64,000 nucleotides of DNA from Nitrospirota bacterium (GCA_024275955.1 JAJRYD010000020.1:105459-169458), one strand, 5' to 3'; positions 44,992-53,475 are shown, numbered from the stretch's first letter. Notes: a model not told the origin generated them from the letters alone. Numbers and translations: made by a program.

Positions 44992-45094
44992 TGCTATCAT
45001 AGCTACCGTGTGCGTAAAGATTTCGCTTGGTTTTGCCGTCAAGGTAATTGCATGTTTGTGTGCTGGTTTGCCGGTTTCGGCCTGCGTTGACTAG
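44992..45094 (+). promoter_or_regulatory. Extended -10 box and possible 28-codon leaderless leader ORF before the M23 gene
   Basis: TGCTATCAT (44992-45000) is followed after 7 bases by GTG 45008. That GTG opens a 28-residue hydrophobic, Cys-rich ORF (VCVKISLGFAVKVIACLCAG...) ending TAG at 45094. The M23 gene starts 29 bases later with its own AGGAG. The box is a fair promoter for the peptidase gene. Whether the small ORF is translated is uncertain. The rest of 44909-45123 shows nothing else. Confidence 0.35.
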
Positions 45095-45123
45095 AAGTTG
45101 ACTTTAAGAAGTTTAGGAGTGGT

Positions 45124-46065
45124 GTGATTAAGTCGTTTTTTAAACGGTTGTTTGGTGAAAAATATACCGTAATTCTTATGGCCGACCTGGCAGGCAAGAT
45201 GATACGGTTTAGCGTTCCCAGAAACATTGTCAAGCTTGGTATAGCGGCATTTTTTGTGGGGCTTTCGCTTTTAGGCTTCTTCTCTTACAAGATGCTCGAA
45301 GTAGATTTTTCTATGAACGAGCTTGATGAACTCCGCCAATTCTCCCTACAGCAAAAAAAGGAAATTCAAAAATTTGCCATTAGGGTTAAAGATTTCCAGA
45401 AGCAGGTTGCAAGGCTTGAGAAGTTCGACAAAAAGCTAAGGGTAATAACCGCTCTCGACAAGTCTGTGAGCGAGCCGCAAAATGTTTTCGGTGTCGGTGG
45501 TTCTACCAGTCGTAAGTCTCTCTCGCTTGACGATAGAATGGGCCAGCATTCAGCATCTGCACTAAACAAACTTAACGAAGACCTTGACCACCTTTCCGCG
45601 AAGGCGGCGGAAAGGGAAATAAGCTTTCACGAACTCGACGCGTTTTTCAAGGATCAATCTTCACTGCTTACCTCTACGCCGTCTATCTGGCCGACGCGCG
45701 GATGGGTCACTAGCGGTTTTGGCTACAGAATTTCACCGTTCACCGGCCTTCGCGAGCTTCACGAAGGTGTCGATATAGCTACCCATATGAGCGCTGATAT
45801 AATAGCCGTGGCTAACGGTGTTATAGTGGAGTCGTCCCGCAACGGGGGCTACGGCAACGTAATAGAGGTCGACCACGGGTATGGCATAGTTACACGCTAT
45901 GGTCACAACTCCGCTAACTTGGTTAAACGTGGAGACAGGGTAAAGCGCGGACAGTTAATAGCCAAAGTCGGCAACACCGGAAGGTCTACCGGCCCGCACC
46001 TTCACTACGAAGTTCTGCTTAACGGCGTTCCGGTAAATCCATTCCGCTATATACTTACCGAATAG
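45124..46065 (+). CDS. M23-family cell-wall endopeptidase, membrane anchored
   Basis: A 313-residue protein: short basic cytoplasmic start, one membrane helix (about residues 32-54), a coiled coil (about 60-105), a linker, then an LytM/M23 peptidase domain from about 195. The zinc ligands are visible in LHEGVDIAT (HxxxD), and GPHLHYEVL (HxH). GWVTSGFGYRISPFTGLRE, VIEVDHGYGIVTRYGHNS and GQLIAKVGNTGRSTGPHLHY are typical. It either cuts peptide cross-links of peptidoglycan or positions elongation factors. All zinc ligands are present, so activity is likely. The start is GTG 45124 with AGGAG upstream. Confidence 0.92.
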   Translation: MIKSFFKRLFGEKYTVILMADLAGKMIRFSVPRNIVKLGIAAFFVGLSLLGFFSYKMLEVDFSMNELDELRQFSLQQKKEIQKFAIRVKDFQKQVARLEKFDKKLRVITALDKSVSEPQNVFGVGGSTSRKSLSLDDRMGQHSASALNKLNEDLDHLSAKAAEREISFHELDAFFKDQSSLLTSTPSIWPTRGWVTSGFGYRISPFTGLRELHEGVDIATHMSADIIAVANGVIVESSRNGGYGNVIEVDHGYGIVTRYGHNSANLVKRGDRVKRGQLIAKVGNTGRSTGPHLHYEVLLNGVPVNPFRYILTE

Positions 46066-46173
46066 CCCAAAAAAGATAGCCCCGCCTACCCTCTTCGTGT
46101 GCAGGTCAGCTGATACTCGTTACGAAAGGCGAAACCACCGCCAACTACACTCTCCCGCGCGGCGCAGGTCAGC

Positions 46174-46809
46174 TTATGGTTTTTCCGGCCCTTTATACTC
46201 CGCGAGAGACGCAATCATCTCCAGCGCCATATACTGGTATAGCTCATAGTTAAAAGCCTTTCGGTCTGGAATAAGCTGTAGAGAAGCCCCTTCGAGAAAG
46301 CTCAGCATCAGCGGCGGTATCATGTGCGACTTCTCCGCAGAAAACTCGCCGCTAGATACTCCCTCAGAGACAAGCTGTGCTATGTATGATCTATACGCGG
46401 TAAAACGCTGAGCTATCATCTCTCTATAAGAGACCTCCTTCACGCCCTGCACCCAGAAATCATTAAACACTACAAGCAGTTCAGGTTCGGTGATTATCGT
46501 CTCCTTATATCTTTTGAAAATCGCTTTTATTTCATCGAAAGGAGAGAGGTTTTTGTTAGCGTTCTCAAGCGGTATTTCAAGAAAGCGGTTCAGCACTTTT
46601 TTGAGAGTCGATTTCAGCAACGCATGTTTATTCCCAAAATGGTAATGCAAAAGAGGTTTGGAAAAGCCGGATTCCCGGGCAATCCGGCTCATACTGGTAC
46701 CGGAAATAGATTGTTCAGCTATAACCCTAAAAGCGGCATCAATAATTATCTCTACACTCTTTTGGGACTGCTTTTTCTTCTCTTGGTCTGCCTCCATGTT
46801 GTTAGGCAT
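46174..46809 (-). CDS. TetR-family transcriptional regulator
   Basis: A 211-residue repressor. The N-terminal helix-turn-helix is clear: IIDAAFRVIAEQSISGTSMS, RIARESGFSKPLLHYHFGNK and HALLKSTLKKVL. The C-terminal ligand-binding part is helical and not assignable. It is the last gene of an operon with a DUF362-ferredoxin protein and a Met/Cys/His-rich exported protein. It may therefore answer to a metal or oxidant signal and control that operon; this is inference. AAGGAAG precedes the ATG. Confidence 0.9.
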   Translation of the reverse strand: MPNNMEADQEKKKQSQKSVEIIIDAAFRVIAEQSISGTSMSRIARESGFSKPLLHYHFGNKHALLKSTLKKVLNRFLEIPLENANKNLSPFDEIKAIFKRYKETIITEPELLVVFNDFWVQGVKEVSYREMIAQRFTAYRSYIAQLVSEGVSSGEFSAEKSHMIPPLMLSFLEGASLQLIPDRKAFNYELYQYMALEMIASLAEYKGPEKP

Positions 46810-46839
46810 ATCTTCCTTTTTACAGCCTCAAAGACGAAT

Positions 46840-47238
46840 CTATTTTTTATCGGAATGTTCACAAGGTTTTTTACCCTTCATACCGCCGATTTCTTCCGCG
46901 TTCATCCCTTTCATACCGGCATGATGTTTGTCCATATCCTCAATATGCTTGCGTAGTCTCTTTTCCAGCTCTGATGCTTTAGTTTTCGACTTTTTGCTCT
47001 TCGCCTCTTCTTTTAGCAAAATGATAGTCTGCAAAACTATCTCATGCATCTCTTTCATCATCGCGCTTTTCTTTTTACACATCCCTTTTTCCGGCATAGC
47101 CGAGCCGTCAGCCATCCCCTTCATATTCATATGCTCGCACTGCTCCTTATCCATCCCCTTACAGCAAGCGGCGAAAGCAGGCATTGGGAAACTCAATAAA
47201 AATAAAAATGACAGGCTAAGTATGATGCTTTTTTTCAC
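46840..47238 (-). CDS. Exported Met/Cys/His-rich protein, probably metal-binding
   Basis: A 132-residue protein with a clear signal peptide (cleavage near PAFAA-CC). The mature part has Cys, Met and His clusters: CCKGMDKEQCEHMNMKGM at the N-terminus, a Lys/Glu coiled-coil middle (about 60-95), and HIEDMDKHHAGMKGMNAEEI plus a CEH near the end. Met-, His- and Cys-rich periplasmic proteins often hold copper or other soft metals. The start is GTG 47238 with AAGGAGG 6-7 bases upstream. It lies 15 bases after the DUF362 gene and 30 before the TetR gene. Metal binding is inferred from composition. Confidence 0.75.
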   Translation of the reverse strand: MKKSIILSLSFLFLLSFPMPAFAACCKGMDKEQCEHMNMKGMADGSAMPEKGMCKKKSAMMKEMHEIVLQTIILLKEEAKSKKSKTKASELEKRLRKHIEDMDKHHAGMKGMNAEEIGGMKGKKPCEHSDKK

Positions 47239-47253
47239 GGTGATTCCTCCTTG

Positions 47254-48399
47254 TTAAATTGAACTTACAACTTTTGCCAAAATCGGTTTGTACAGCTTCA
47301 TCGCCCCTTCGGGGCATATCTCGACACAGCAATAGCAACGTATGCATGCATTGTAATCAAACTCAAGCTCTTTGTCCTCATTTTTTATAACAGCTGTAGG
47401 ACAGATATCCACACACTCGCCGCACAAAGTGCAAAGCGACCTATCTTCCAAAGGCCTTGAAACAAGCTGGTCTTTCAAAATCTTTTTTATGAACTTGGCG
47501 GCATAACCGCGGGCCGGAACCATATCCTCAAGCTCTGGCAAAAGAAAACTATCGGGCCGGAGAGAAGATACGGTATCACCTTCAATATTTATCTTGTCGA
47601 TATCGGTCTCCCCTGCCCCTATTTCCCCCGCTACAACATTGGTAAGCAGGTTTTTGGGAGAAACCCCAAGCAAAGAAAGCATTACCCTGTCTAGCGCTAT
47701 GCCATCACCCGATGCGGCAAGTATCGAAGTTTCAACAGGTTTTCCAGAGCTTCCAGGGCCATCCCCCTCCATACCAAGAATGCCGTCTATTATGTTAAGT
47801 TTCGGAGAAAGCAGGTCGTAAACCTCCACTACCATTTTTGCGAAGTAGTACCTATCCAAACCAGCGGTAAGGTGCCACTGTGCCTTTCGTTTACCCACTA
47901 CACACCCGAACATATTTTTAACAGCCAGAGTTAAAAGCATCATGCTGTGTGTTTTCAGCTTTGGAAGATTTATAATACAGTCGGCCTCCAGTGCTTCGCG
48001 CGAAACCTCCAGAATTTTGAACATTTTCTCATCGCCTGTTTTTCGATCTACCGAATTACCGAGGGCAAAACATGGTATCCCCAGCCTCTTTGCCACAGCT
48101 CTCATACCGCTTACCTCTGCCACCTTGTCGAAACTTTTAAGAGCAGGGCTGTCGGCGATAAACGGCTTGCCTCCTATATCTATAACCATCTCCGCCAGAG
48201 CTTTTACAACCTCTGGATGCGTTGTAACTGCGCTTTCCGGCGGAGCGGCAGTAAGCATGTTCGGCTTGAGCAAAACGGAATCGCCGCGCTTTACAAACTT
48301 TCCCAGTCCGCCAAGAGGTAAGAGCAGTTTTTCAAGAGAGGCATAAACGCTCCCAGAGCGGTAACCGGCAGACCGTGCGAGCGCGACTTTTGAAGCCAT
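47254..48399 (-). CDS. DUF362 protein with C-terminal 2x[4Fe-4S] ferredoxin domain
   Basis: A 381-residue protein. The N-terminal DUF362 domain (about 1-290) has VLLKPNMLTAAPPESAVTTH, PFIADSPAL, CIINLPKLKTHSMMLLTLAV, VKNMFGCVVGKRKAQWH and NIIDGILGMEGDGP. The C-terminal part has two [4Fe-4S] motifs: CTLCGECVDICP and CIRCYCCVEICP. Proteins of this shape are common in anaerobes and metal-reducing bacteria; the reaction is not known. The ATG stands 6 bases after TGTTATAAT on the minus strand (48406-48414), so the operon looks leaderless. Confidence 0.9.
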   Translation of the reverse strand: MASKVALARSAGYRSGSVYASLEKLLLPLGGLGKFVKRGDSVLLKPNMLTAAPPESAVTTHPEVVKALAEMVIDIGGKPFIADSPALKSFDKVAEVSGMRAVAKRLGIPCFALGNSVDRKTGDEKMFKILEVSREALEADCIINLPKLKTHSMMLLTLAVKNMFGCVVGKRKAQWHLTAGLDRYYFAKMVVEVYDLLSPKLNIIDGILGMEGDGPGSSGKPVETSILAASGDGIALDRVMLSLLGVSPKNLLTNVVAGEIGAGETDIDKINIEGDTVSSLRPDSFLLPELEDMVPARGYAAKFIKKILKDQLVSRPLEDRSLCTLCGECVDICPTAVIKNEDKELEFDYNACIRCYCCVEICPEGAMKLYKPILAKVVSSI

Positions 48400-48405
48400 T
48401 GGCTG

Positions 48406-48414
48406 ATTATAACA
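48406..48414 (-). promoter_or_regulatory. Extended -10 box of the DUF362 operon
   Basis: TGTTATAAT on the minus strand, then CAGCCA, then the ATG (48397-48399). The predicted transcript start is the A of ATG. No -35 or Shine-Dalgarno is visible. Confidence 0.6.
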
Positions 48415-48440
48415 GCTCCCGCGCTAAGGGGGTATGGGTG

Positions 48441-49352
48441 TCAGCTGTCGATTTCGTCAAACATATCTTTTATAACTTTATCAACAATCTCCGGCGGAAC
48501 CTGACATGTGCCGACCTTGTAATGTCCTCCGCCGCCGTAGCGCAACATAAGCGAGCCTACGTTCACTGTCGACGTTTTGTTCAGTATGGAATGCCCCATC
48601 GAAACAACTATATTCTTTTTCCCTTTTCCGTCTATAAGCCTTATCGAGATGTTAGCATCTGGAAAAAGGGAATAAATGAGAAACCTGTTTCCAGGAGGGG
48701 TCTCGTCGTGATTTCTGGAATCGGTAATAACCAGAGGGCCTTTCATCTCTGAATTTTCTAAAAGATATTTTCTAAAAACAGCGTCCTGCTTAAAATATCT
48801 CTCGACACGCTCCTTGCAGTGTTCCCACTCTAAGAGGTCATCTATCGAAGAAACCTCAAGCATTTTATCTATAAGCTGGTGCATAAAATCGAAATGGCTT
48901 ATTTTGTAGTTATCGTAATATGCCAATCCCGTCCTAGGGTCGCACAGAAACGAAAGAAGGATCCATCCTTCGGGATTTAAAATATCATCTTTGGTAAACC
49001 TGCCGGAATCGGCTATGTCTACCTGCTCCATCATCTCGTCAAACCTGGAAAGCTTGTTAGAGCCGTCGTAATAATCGTAAACAACTCTCGCGGCGCTAAG
49101 CTCAAGACGGCTCGCCCCTTCGAACTTCCCTTCAAGCTCCTGCCGCTCCTGTTCGCTGGAATGATGGTCAAACCAGAGTCCACAGCCTTCCACAAAAGCT
49201 ACGTTGGCAAGCACGTCATTTTTGGTAACAGCAAAGTTTCCATCCTGAAGCTCTTTTGGATGAATGAACTTTATCTCATCTACCACTTCCAACTCTCTAA
49301 GTAGAACGGCGCAACAAACGCCGTCAAAATCGAATCTGGTTAAAAGCCTCAA
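48441..49352 (-). CDS. DHH-family phosphoesterase
   Basis: A 303-residue protein with the DHH metal site split as usual: N-terminal RFDFDGVCCAVLL (DFDG), LWFDHHSSEQER (DHH motif) and the DHHA1-like C-terminus with RYGGGGHYKVGTCQVP (GGGH). It belongs to the same broad superfamily as RecJ and NrnA, but is a divergent single-domain member; the substrate could be a short nucleotide or polyphosphate. The start is TTG 49352 with AGGAGG 8 bases upstream. There is no ATG in a suitable place. Confidence 0.85.
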   Translation of the reverse strand: MRLLTRFDFDGVCCAVLLRELEVVDEIKFIHPKELQDGNFAVTKNDVLANVAFVEGCGLWFDHHSSEQERQELEGKFEGASRLELSAARVVYDYYDGSNKLSRFDEMMEQVDIADSGRFTKDDILNPEGWILLSFLCDPRTGLAYYDNYKISHFDFMHQLIDKMLEVSSIDDLLEWEHCKERVERYFKQDAVFRKYLLENSEMKGPLVITDSRNHDETPPGNRFLIYSLFPDANISIRLIDGKGKKNIVVSMGHSILNKTSTVNVGSLMLRYGGGGHYKVGTCQVPPEIVDKVIKDMFDEIDS

Positions 49353-49454
49353 TTACCTGACCTCCTGAAAAACCTGCGCCACAAGCCTACCAACACAGCT
49401 ACCCTATCACTTTAAACTAAGCACCGTAAACCTTTTGAATTGTATCAATCGGCT

Positions 49455-49498
49455 ACATTTTCCGCAAGAATCTATATATCAAAATATTTGCGGAATGT
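49455..49498. repeat. Inverted repeat in the 49353-49633 gap
   Basis: TTCCGCAA (49460-49467) and TTGCGGAA (49488-49495) are perfect complements, and ACAT/ATGT extend the arms with a bulge. The loop is A+T rich (20 bases). The gap has no gene on either strand that I can support. Confidence 0.35.
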
Positions 49499-49633
49499 CG
49501 TTTACCGGCTAAACGTATGCTTTTCGGCAAACATCGCCGATGATGCCGCGTAACCAGATAGAGACGAGCCTGCTACTACAAAAAATCTCCCCTCATCTCA
49601 TCGCTAACTGTTTTTGGAAGGTTTTTTTGTTTC

Positions 49634-50251
49634 TTAGCCCGAGACAAACTCCGTACTATTGTCTTTGTTGTGGTAAATAGCGACACATTTCCGGCAAAGC
49701 CAGCCGGCAAAAGGCTCACCTCTTACATTGAAATGAGCATCTACGGAAACAAGCCGATCGGCGCATTTTGGACAGGCAATACTGGTCTGCACCGGCCGGT
49801 TTTTTTTGAAAATCTTTTCTGTAAAAGCGGAGAACGAGGGCATGCAGTCCAGCCTAGAGGTAGGAGTTTTCGTTACATCTCCAAAAGATGGCGGTATCTC
49901 GCTTTTAGCTGGCGGAGGCTCAGCTTCTAAAGGAGGCACCGTTTCTTCTTCAGGTTCCTCGGCAGGCAACTCCGGCTCTTTACAGCTACTATCTTCCAGC
50001 GGCGGAGCCACCGCCTCTGCGGGCTCTTTTTCTGCAGGGGAATGAGACTCTCTAAAAATAGCGGCGGCCGCTTTTAAGTCGTCTAAATCATTCGCGCCTT
50101 TGTCAATTTCCGGTTTCGTTTCGTCAAGCTTTTCTTCAAGCTCTATCTCTATCGCTTTTTCCTCTTTTGCCGGCCTGTCTTCTTCTTTTGGAGGAGTTGC
50201 TTCCCCACTTGTTTCCAACTCTATATGTATTTCATCTTTATCTTCTTCCAT
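49634..50251 (-). CDS. Acidic low-complexity protein with C-terminal zinc-ribbon-like domain
   Basis: A 205-residue protein. Residues about 1-120 are dominated by Glu, Pro, Ala and Lys (for example PAEEPEEETVPPLEAEPPPA) and are likely disordered. Residues about 145-200 contain two Cys pairs, CPKC and CRKC, about 30 residues apart, with a conserved-looking core (VSVDAHFNVRGEPFAGWLC), forming a probable zinc ribbon. I do not recognise the family. The start at 50251 is chosen because GGAGGG lies 5 bases upstream; ATG 50263 sits before that site. There is no close co-directional neighbour. Confidence 0.7.
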   Translation of the reverse strand: MEEDKDEIHIELETSGEATPPKEEDRPAKEEKAIEIELEEKLDETKPEIDKGANDLDDLKAAAAIFRESHSPAEKEPAEAVAPPLEDSSCKEPELPAEEPEEETVPPLEAEPPPAKSEIPPSFGDVTKTPTSRLDCMPSFSAFTEKIFKKNRPVQTSIACPKCADRLVSVDAHFNVRGEPFAGWLCRKCVAIYHNKDNSTEFVSG

Positions 50252-50377
50252 TTTTCCCTCCATGTCGCGCTTAGACCGTTTTTCACCGTCTATCTGGAAA
50301 ACAGTTCCTCATATTTTTCTAAAAAACGAAAATCTATCCCAATGCTACAACAAATCATGCCCAAATAGAAAAGCTTC

Positions 50378-50524
50378 ATGCTACACGCTATGCTTAAAAC
50401 CTACCCCATGCCATACCTGTCGCCACAGGCAGATAGCCAGAATAAGCTGAGAAATAATAACTGCATATGCGGCATCTGCGATGAGAGATATACTGTAAAG
50501 CTTACTGACGGATATGACGAGTAA
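50378..50524 (+). CDS. Possible small Cys-cluster protein (48 residues)
   Basis: An ORF too short for a safe call, in an otherwise empty 339-base gap. The C-terminal half reads like a real protein: NNNCICGICDERYTVKLTDG, a C-x-C-x2-C cluster followed by an acidic end. No Shine-Dalgarno precedes ATG 50378 or the internal ATG 50390. It could also be a fragment of a zinc-ribbon domain left by decay. Confidence 0.3.
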   Translation: MLHAMLKTYPMPYLSPQADSQNKLRNNNCICGICDERYTVKLTDGYDE

Positions 50525-50590
50525 TATTACACGTTTAAGCAAAGAGCCACTGGTAAAAGGTACCGGCCGCTCTTTTGCCAAGGATGACAA

Positions 50591-51559
50591 ATGAAACTCA
50601 AAGCATTGCTGATAACTTTTTTTATTTTCCAACTTTTTATTTCCGGTTCATCTGCCGAAAAAATCGTCGCCGTAGTCGGAGAGGTCTCGATAACCAGTGA
50701 TGAACTGCAAAAAAGATTAAGAAATAGGCAATACAGTAGCCCCGCTAAGAAGCTTCATAAGAACGAGGAGGACAAAGCTTTATCCAAACTGCTTCTTGAG
50801 ATGATAGATTTTGAGCTTCTCTACCTGCAGGCTAAGAGAGAGAATATTGCTTCATCACCTGAATACGAAAAAAAATTAAAAGCATATAGCGATTCGATGC
50901 TTGCCGAACTTTATAGCAAAAATCTTTTCGTTAGAAAAATCAATCTGTCGAAAAAGGAACTGCGCGAATATGCGAAAGAAAACAAGCTTTCCCTTATGCT
51001 GGCAAGAGCGTCAATCTTAAAGAAAAAGAGGGAAACTGTGCTGAGAGAAGAAGAAAGCAGGCTTCTTGATAAAGCAGGAGTTTCTTATTCTCCAACAATT
51101 AGCAAAAAAGAGACAGAGAAGATAAAGCCTGACGATATTATCGCTACATCAAAAAGTTTTGAGATTAGATACAGAGATATAGAAGAACAGTTTTTAAACC
51201 TTGGAAGCGCTAGAGAAAAGCTTATCGCGCATCTGGCACTAGTTATTAGGATAAAGCTTTTCAGCATCGAGGCTGTTGAGCTTCGTCTTCAAAAGAGAGC
51301 TGAATACGAAGATTCTATGAACGAGCATAGAAAAAAACTTCTGGTGTCTGTTTTTAAAAACCAGCTGTTGAAGAGATTCGAGCCATCTGACGAAGAGGTC
51401 GACCGCTATTTATCCGACAATAAGCAACTTCTGGACTTCCCGATTAAAGAAAGAAAAAAGCTCGCCGCTAAAAGATTTAAAGAAGATAAACTTTTTAAAT
51501 ATATGAAAGGTTTACACAAAAAAGAGAACGTCGTGGTTTACAAATTCGGTAATTTGTAA
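50591..51559 (+). CDS. SurA-N-like periplasmic chaperone without PPIase domain
   Basis: A 322-residue exported protein with a signal peptide (residues 1-22, ...SGSSAEK). It begins with the SurA-type strand IVAVVGEVSITSDELQKRLR, followed by a long, very charged helical region. No parvulin domain is visible; the rest is Lys/Glu-rich helix. It resembles the chaperone part of SurA/PrsA proteins, so a role in handling unfolded envelope proteins is likely but not proven. It stands alone, with intergenic DNA on both sides. The 294 bases after it (51560-51853) hold nothing I can name. Confidence 0.65.
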   Translation: MKLKALLITFFIFQLFISGSSAEKIVAVVGEVSITSDELQKRLRNRQYSSPAKKLHKNEEDKALSKLLLEMIDFELLYLQAKRENIASSPEYEKKLKAYSDSMLAELYSKNLFVRKINLSKKELREYAKENKLSLMLARASILKKKRETVLREEESRLLDKAGVSYSPTISKKETEKIKPDDIIATSKSFEIRYRDIEEQFLNLGSAREKLIAHLALVIRIKLFSIEAVELRLQKRAEYEDSMNEHRKKLLVSVFKNQLLKRFEPSDEEVDRYLSDNKQLLDFPIKERKKLAAKRFKEDKLFKYMKGLHKKENVVVYKFGNL

Positions 51560-51853
51560 ATAACGGTAGTCGGCCCCCCCCTACAGGGTCGTTGTGCGTG
51601 GCGGCGTAGATGATGCACGCCCGCCACGGCGCAAACGTTATGCATATTGCTTAAATGACCGCGTAGCTCATGCTTCCCTTTTCTGGCTGATTTTGGTAAT
51701 GTTCGGTTGTAAGGCGATGGTTGAGCCACAGCCCCTATAACCGCTGCCGATTCGTCCGCCATGCTGAGGATGAGCGAGATACTTTTTCCCATCTTTTCCA
51801 TACCAGTTTCCCCGCCCTCTGCTTGTTTAGGTACTCACGAGTTCTAGGCGGCA

Positions 51854-52348
51854 CTAAAACGCAAGGTTGATATCGGCATCCGCGGCGACATCTATGTAGG
51901 TGGCGGCGCCGCCTATTTCTACGCCGTCTATGAACTGTTCTTTTGTGTAGCCCATCACGTCCATCGTCATCTGGCACCCGATAAGCCGTACGCCGAATTT
52001 TTGGCAGTTCTCAAGAAGTTTTGGAATGGTGGCGACATTCGCCTTTCCCATCCAGCTTTTCATCATCATCGTTGCTATCGCCGTCATGCCCGGCAGAACT
52101 CCGACTATATTTGGAACTCCGATAGGTATTCCGGGTATCGGCTTTGGGGCGGCCGGATTGCCGAGAGGGGCGACTTTTAAATCAATATCTTTTTTTAGAA
52201 TCTCTAGGCCGTAAAAGGTGAAGAATATTGTTGCTTCCATATCCATAGCAACAGCGGTGGTGGCCAGGATAAGTGGCGGATATGCCATATCTAAAGTACC
52301 TTTCGTGGCGATACAGCAAAACTTTTTGATACGTTCTTCTTCACTCAT
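51854..52348 (-). CDS. DsrE/DsrF-family protein (DsrE2-like)
   Basis: A 164-residue protein of the DsrE/F/H superfamily (peroxiredoxin-like DsrE2 branch). It shows FCCIATKGTLDMAYPPLILA near the N-terminus, FFTFYGLEILKK, and the conserved Cys in LIGCQMTMDVMGYTKEQFID. The PKPIPGIPIGVPNIVGVLPG loop and MTAIATMMMKSWM follow the DsrE2 pattern. These proteins pass persulfide sulfur together with TusA, which is encoded 11 bases upstream here. It has no membrane helix of the kind seen in some DsrE2 forms, except short hydrophobic stretches. Confidence 0.88.
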   Translation of the reverse strand: MSEEERIKKFCCIATKGTLDMAYPPLILATTAVAMDMEATIFFTFYGLEILKKDIDLKVAPLGNPAAPKPIPGIPIGVPNIVGVLPGMTAIATMMMKSWMGKANVATIPKLLENCQKFGVRLIGCQMTMDVMGYTKEQFIDGVEIGGAATYIDVAADADINLAF

Positions 52349-52359
52349 TTTCTTGCCTC

Positions 52360-52587
52360 CTATTTCTTCTTTACAAAAAAGGTAAAGGTACCGCCTTCTT
52401 CGGTTTGTTCGACTATTTCATGCCCTGTCCGCCTTGCCCAAGCAGACATGTCGCTAAGAGAGCCTTTGTCTGTGGTATCCATCTTTACTATCTCGCCGGA
52501 CTCTACTTCTCCCATAGCTTTCTTTATGTAGAGAATAGGTTCCGGGCAGATTAAGCCTTTACAGTCGAGTTCTTTTTTTACTTCCAT
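52360..52587 (-). CDS. tusA: TusA-family sulfur carrier protein
   Basis: A 75-residue sulfurtransferase with the sulfur-carrying Cys in LDCKGLICPEPILYIKKAMG (the CPxP motif) and the strand GEIVKMDTTDKGS before helix 2 (WARRTGHEIV). It hands persulfide sulfur to partners, for tRNA thiolation, molybdenum cofactor or sulfur metabolism. Its pairing with a DsrE2 gene is a familiar arrangement in sulfur-handling bacteria and favours sulfur trafficking over tRNA modification. Members are soluble and cytoplasmic. Confidence 0.9.
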   Translation of the reverse strand: MEVKKELDCKGLICPEPILYIKKAMGEVESGEIVKMDTTDKGSLSDMSAWARRTGHEIVEQTEEGGTFTFFVKKK

Positions 52588-52776
52588 TTTTAGTTTGCTC
52601 CAATGGTTTTTAATAATGCCTTCTGCCTAAAATCTTCAGCAGACGCACCTTAAGCCTGCCTAACAGCTCTATTGTCTGTGAGCCAAAAAATGACGAAAAG
52701 ATTCATAAATTTTCACCTACTCCCAATAGCTTCGCTCCGGCAGGCTCCTATTCACTGGCATTCAGATAGAGTAACT

Positions 52777-52804
52777 ACTGTTCATACAAATAGGTATGTA
52801 CAGT
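52777..52804. promoter_or_regulatory. Imperfect palindrome, operator-like
   Basis: ACTGTTCATAC (52777-52787) and GTATGTACAGT (52794-52804) are complementary at 10 of 11 positions around a 6-base centre. It lies between the divergent tusA and HPP genes, about 125 bases from the HPP start. The size and symmetry fit a dimeric regulator site. No other structure was seen in 52588-52910. Confidence 0.3.
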
Positions 52805-52910
52805 TTCATAAAGAAGTTCCTACATATTAGAGCTACAGCTACGATATCGCTTTTAATAGCGGTTTCTGCTTCTTTCAAGAGATTGTGTAGACTGCCAGCT
52901 TCCTTAACTT

Positions 52911-52919
52911 TGCTATACT
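52911..52919 (+). promoter_or_regulatory. Extended -10 box of the HPP gene
   Basis: TGCTATACT, 10 bases before ATG 52930. The predicted leader is about 4 bases and no Shine-Dalgarno is present. Confidence 0.5.
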
Positions 52920-52929
52920 CTTTTTGGTT

Positions 52930-53475
52930 ATGAAAAACTATTTTAGAAAATGGAAAGGCGAGGAAAGCCGTAGATCGCCAGGGTTTGACGGTTACGCCAA
53001 TGTTTTCTGGTCGTGGCTAGGCTCTTTTATCGGTATCGGCCTTTGTGGCTGGCTGTCTTCATTTTATTTTGAAGGAGCAGATATGACGCTTATCATCGGC
53101 TCGTTCGGGGCGACAGTCGTACTGCTTAACTCCGCTATTATGAGCCCGCTTGCCCAGCCAAGAAACTGCGTTGGCGGGCATATAATTTCCGGCCTTGTTG
53201 GTGTTTTATGTTTTAAGATTTTTGGGGATATAACATGGCTCGCGTCGGCGCTTGCTGTTTCTCTTGCCATTGTTGCTATGCTTCTAACCGGCACCCTGCA
53301 CCCGCCGGGAGGTGCGACGGCATTGATAGCGGTAATCGGCTCCGATACCATACATAACCTCGGCTACCTTTACGCGCTAATCCCCGCTGGGCTTGGCGCG
53401 TCGATACTCCTTTTGGTAGCTCTTGTTGTAAATAATCTTACGCATAAGAGGAGCTACCCTCTCTACTGGTGGTAG
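52930..53475 (+). CDS. HPP-family integral membrane protein
   Basis: A 181-residue protein with four to five membrane helices and the family signature LTGTLHPPGGATALIAVIG (His-Pro-Pro), plus GSFGATVVLLNSAIMSPLAQ and PRNCVGGHIISGLVGV. HPP proteins include plastid and cyanobacterial nitrite transporters. The substrate here cannot be told. The ATG at 52930 is chosen over an upstream TTG at 52924 because of the -10 box position. It ends two bases before a short hairpin repeat. Confidence 0.9.
   Translation: MKNYFRKWKGEESRRSPGFDGYANVFWSWLGSFIGIGLCGWLSSFYFEGADMTLIIGSFGATVVLLNSAIMSPLAQPRNCVGGHIISGLVGVLCFKIFGDITWLASALAVSLAIVAMLLTGTLHPPGGATALIAVIGSDTIHNLGYLYALIPAGLGASILLLVALVVNNLTHKRSYPLYWW

Noticed and set aside
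46080-46160. Direct repeat GCAGGTCAGCT (two copies) between the M23 and TetR genes
   Set aside because: Only 11 bases and two copies, with no symmetry or relation to a promoter.
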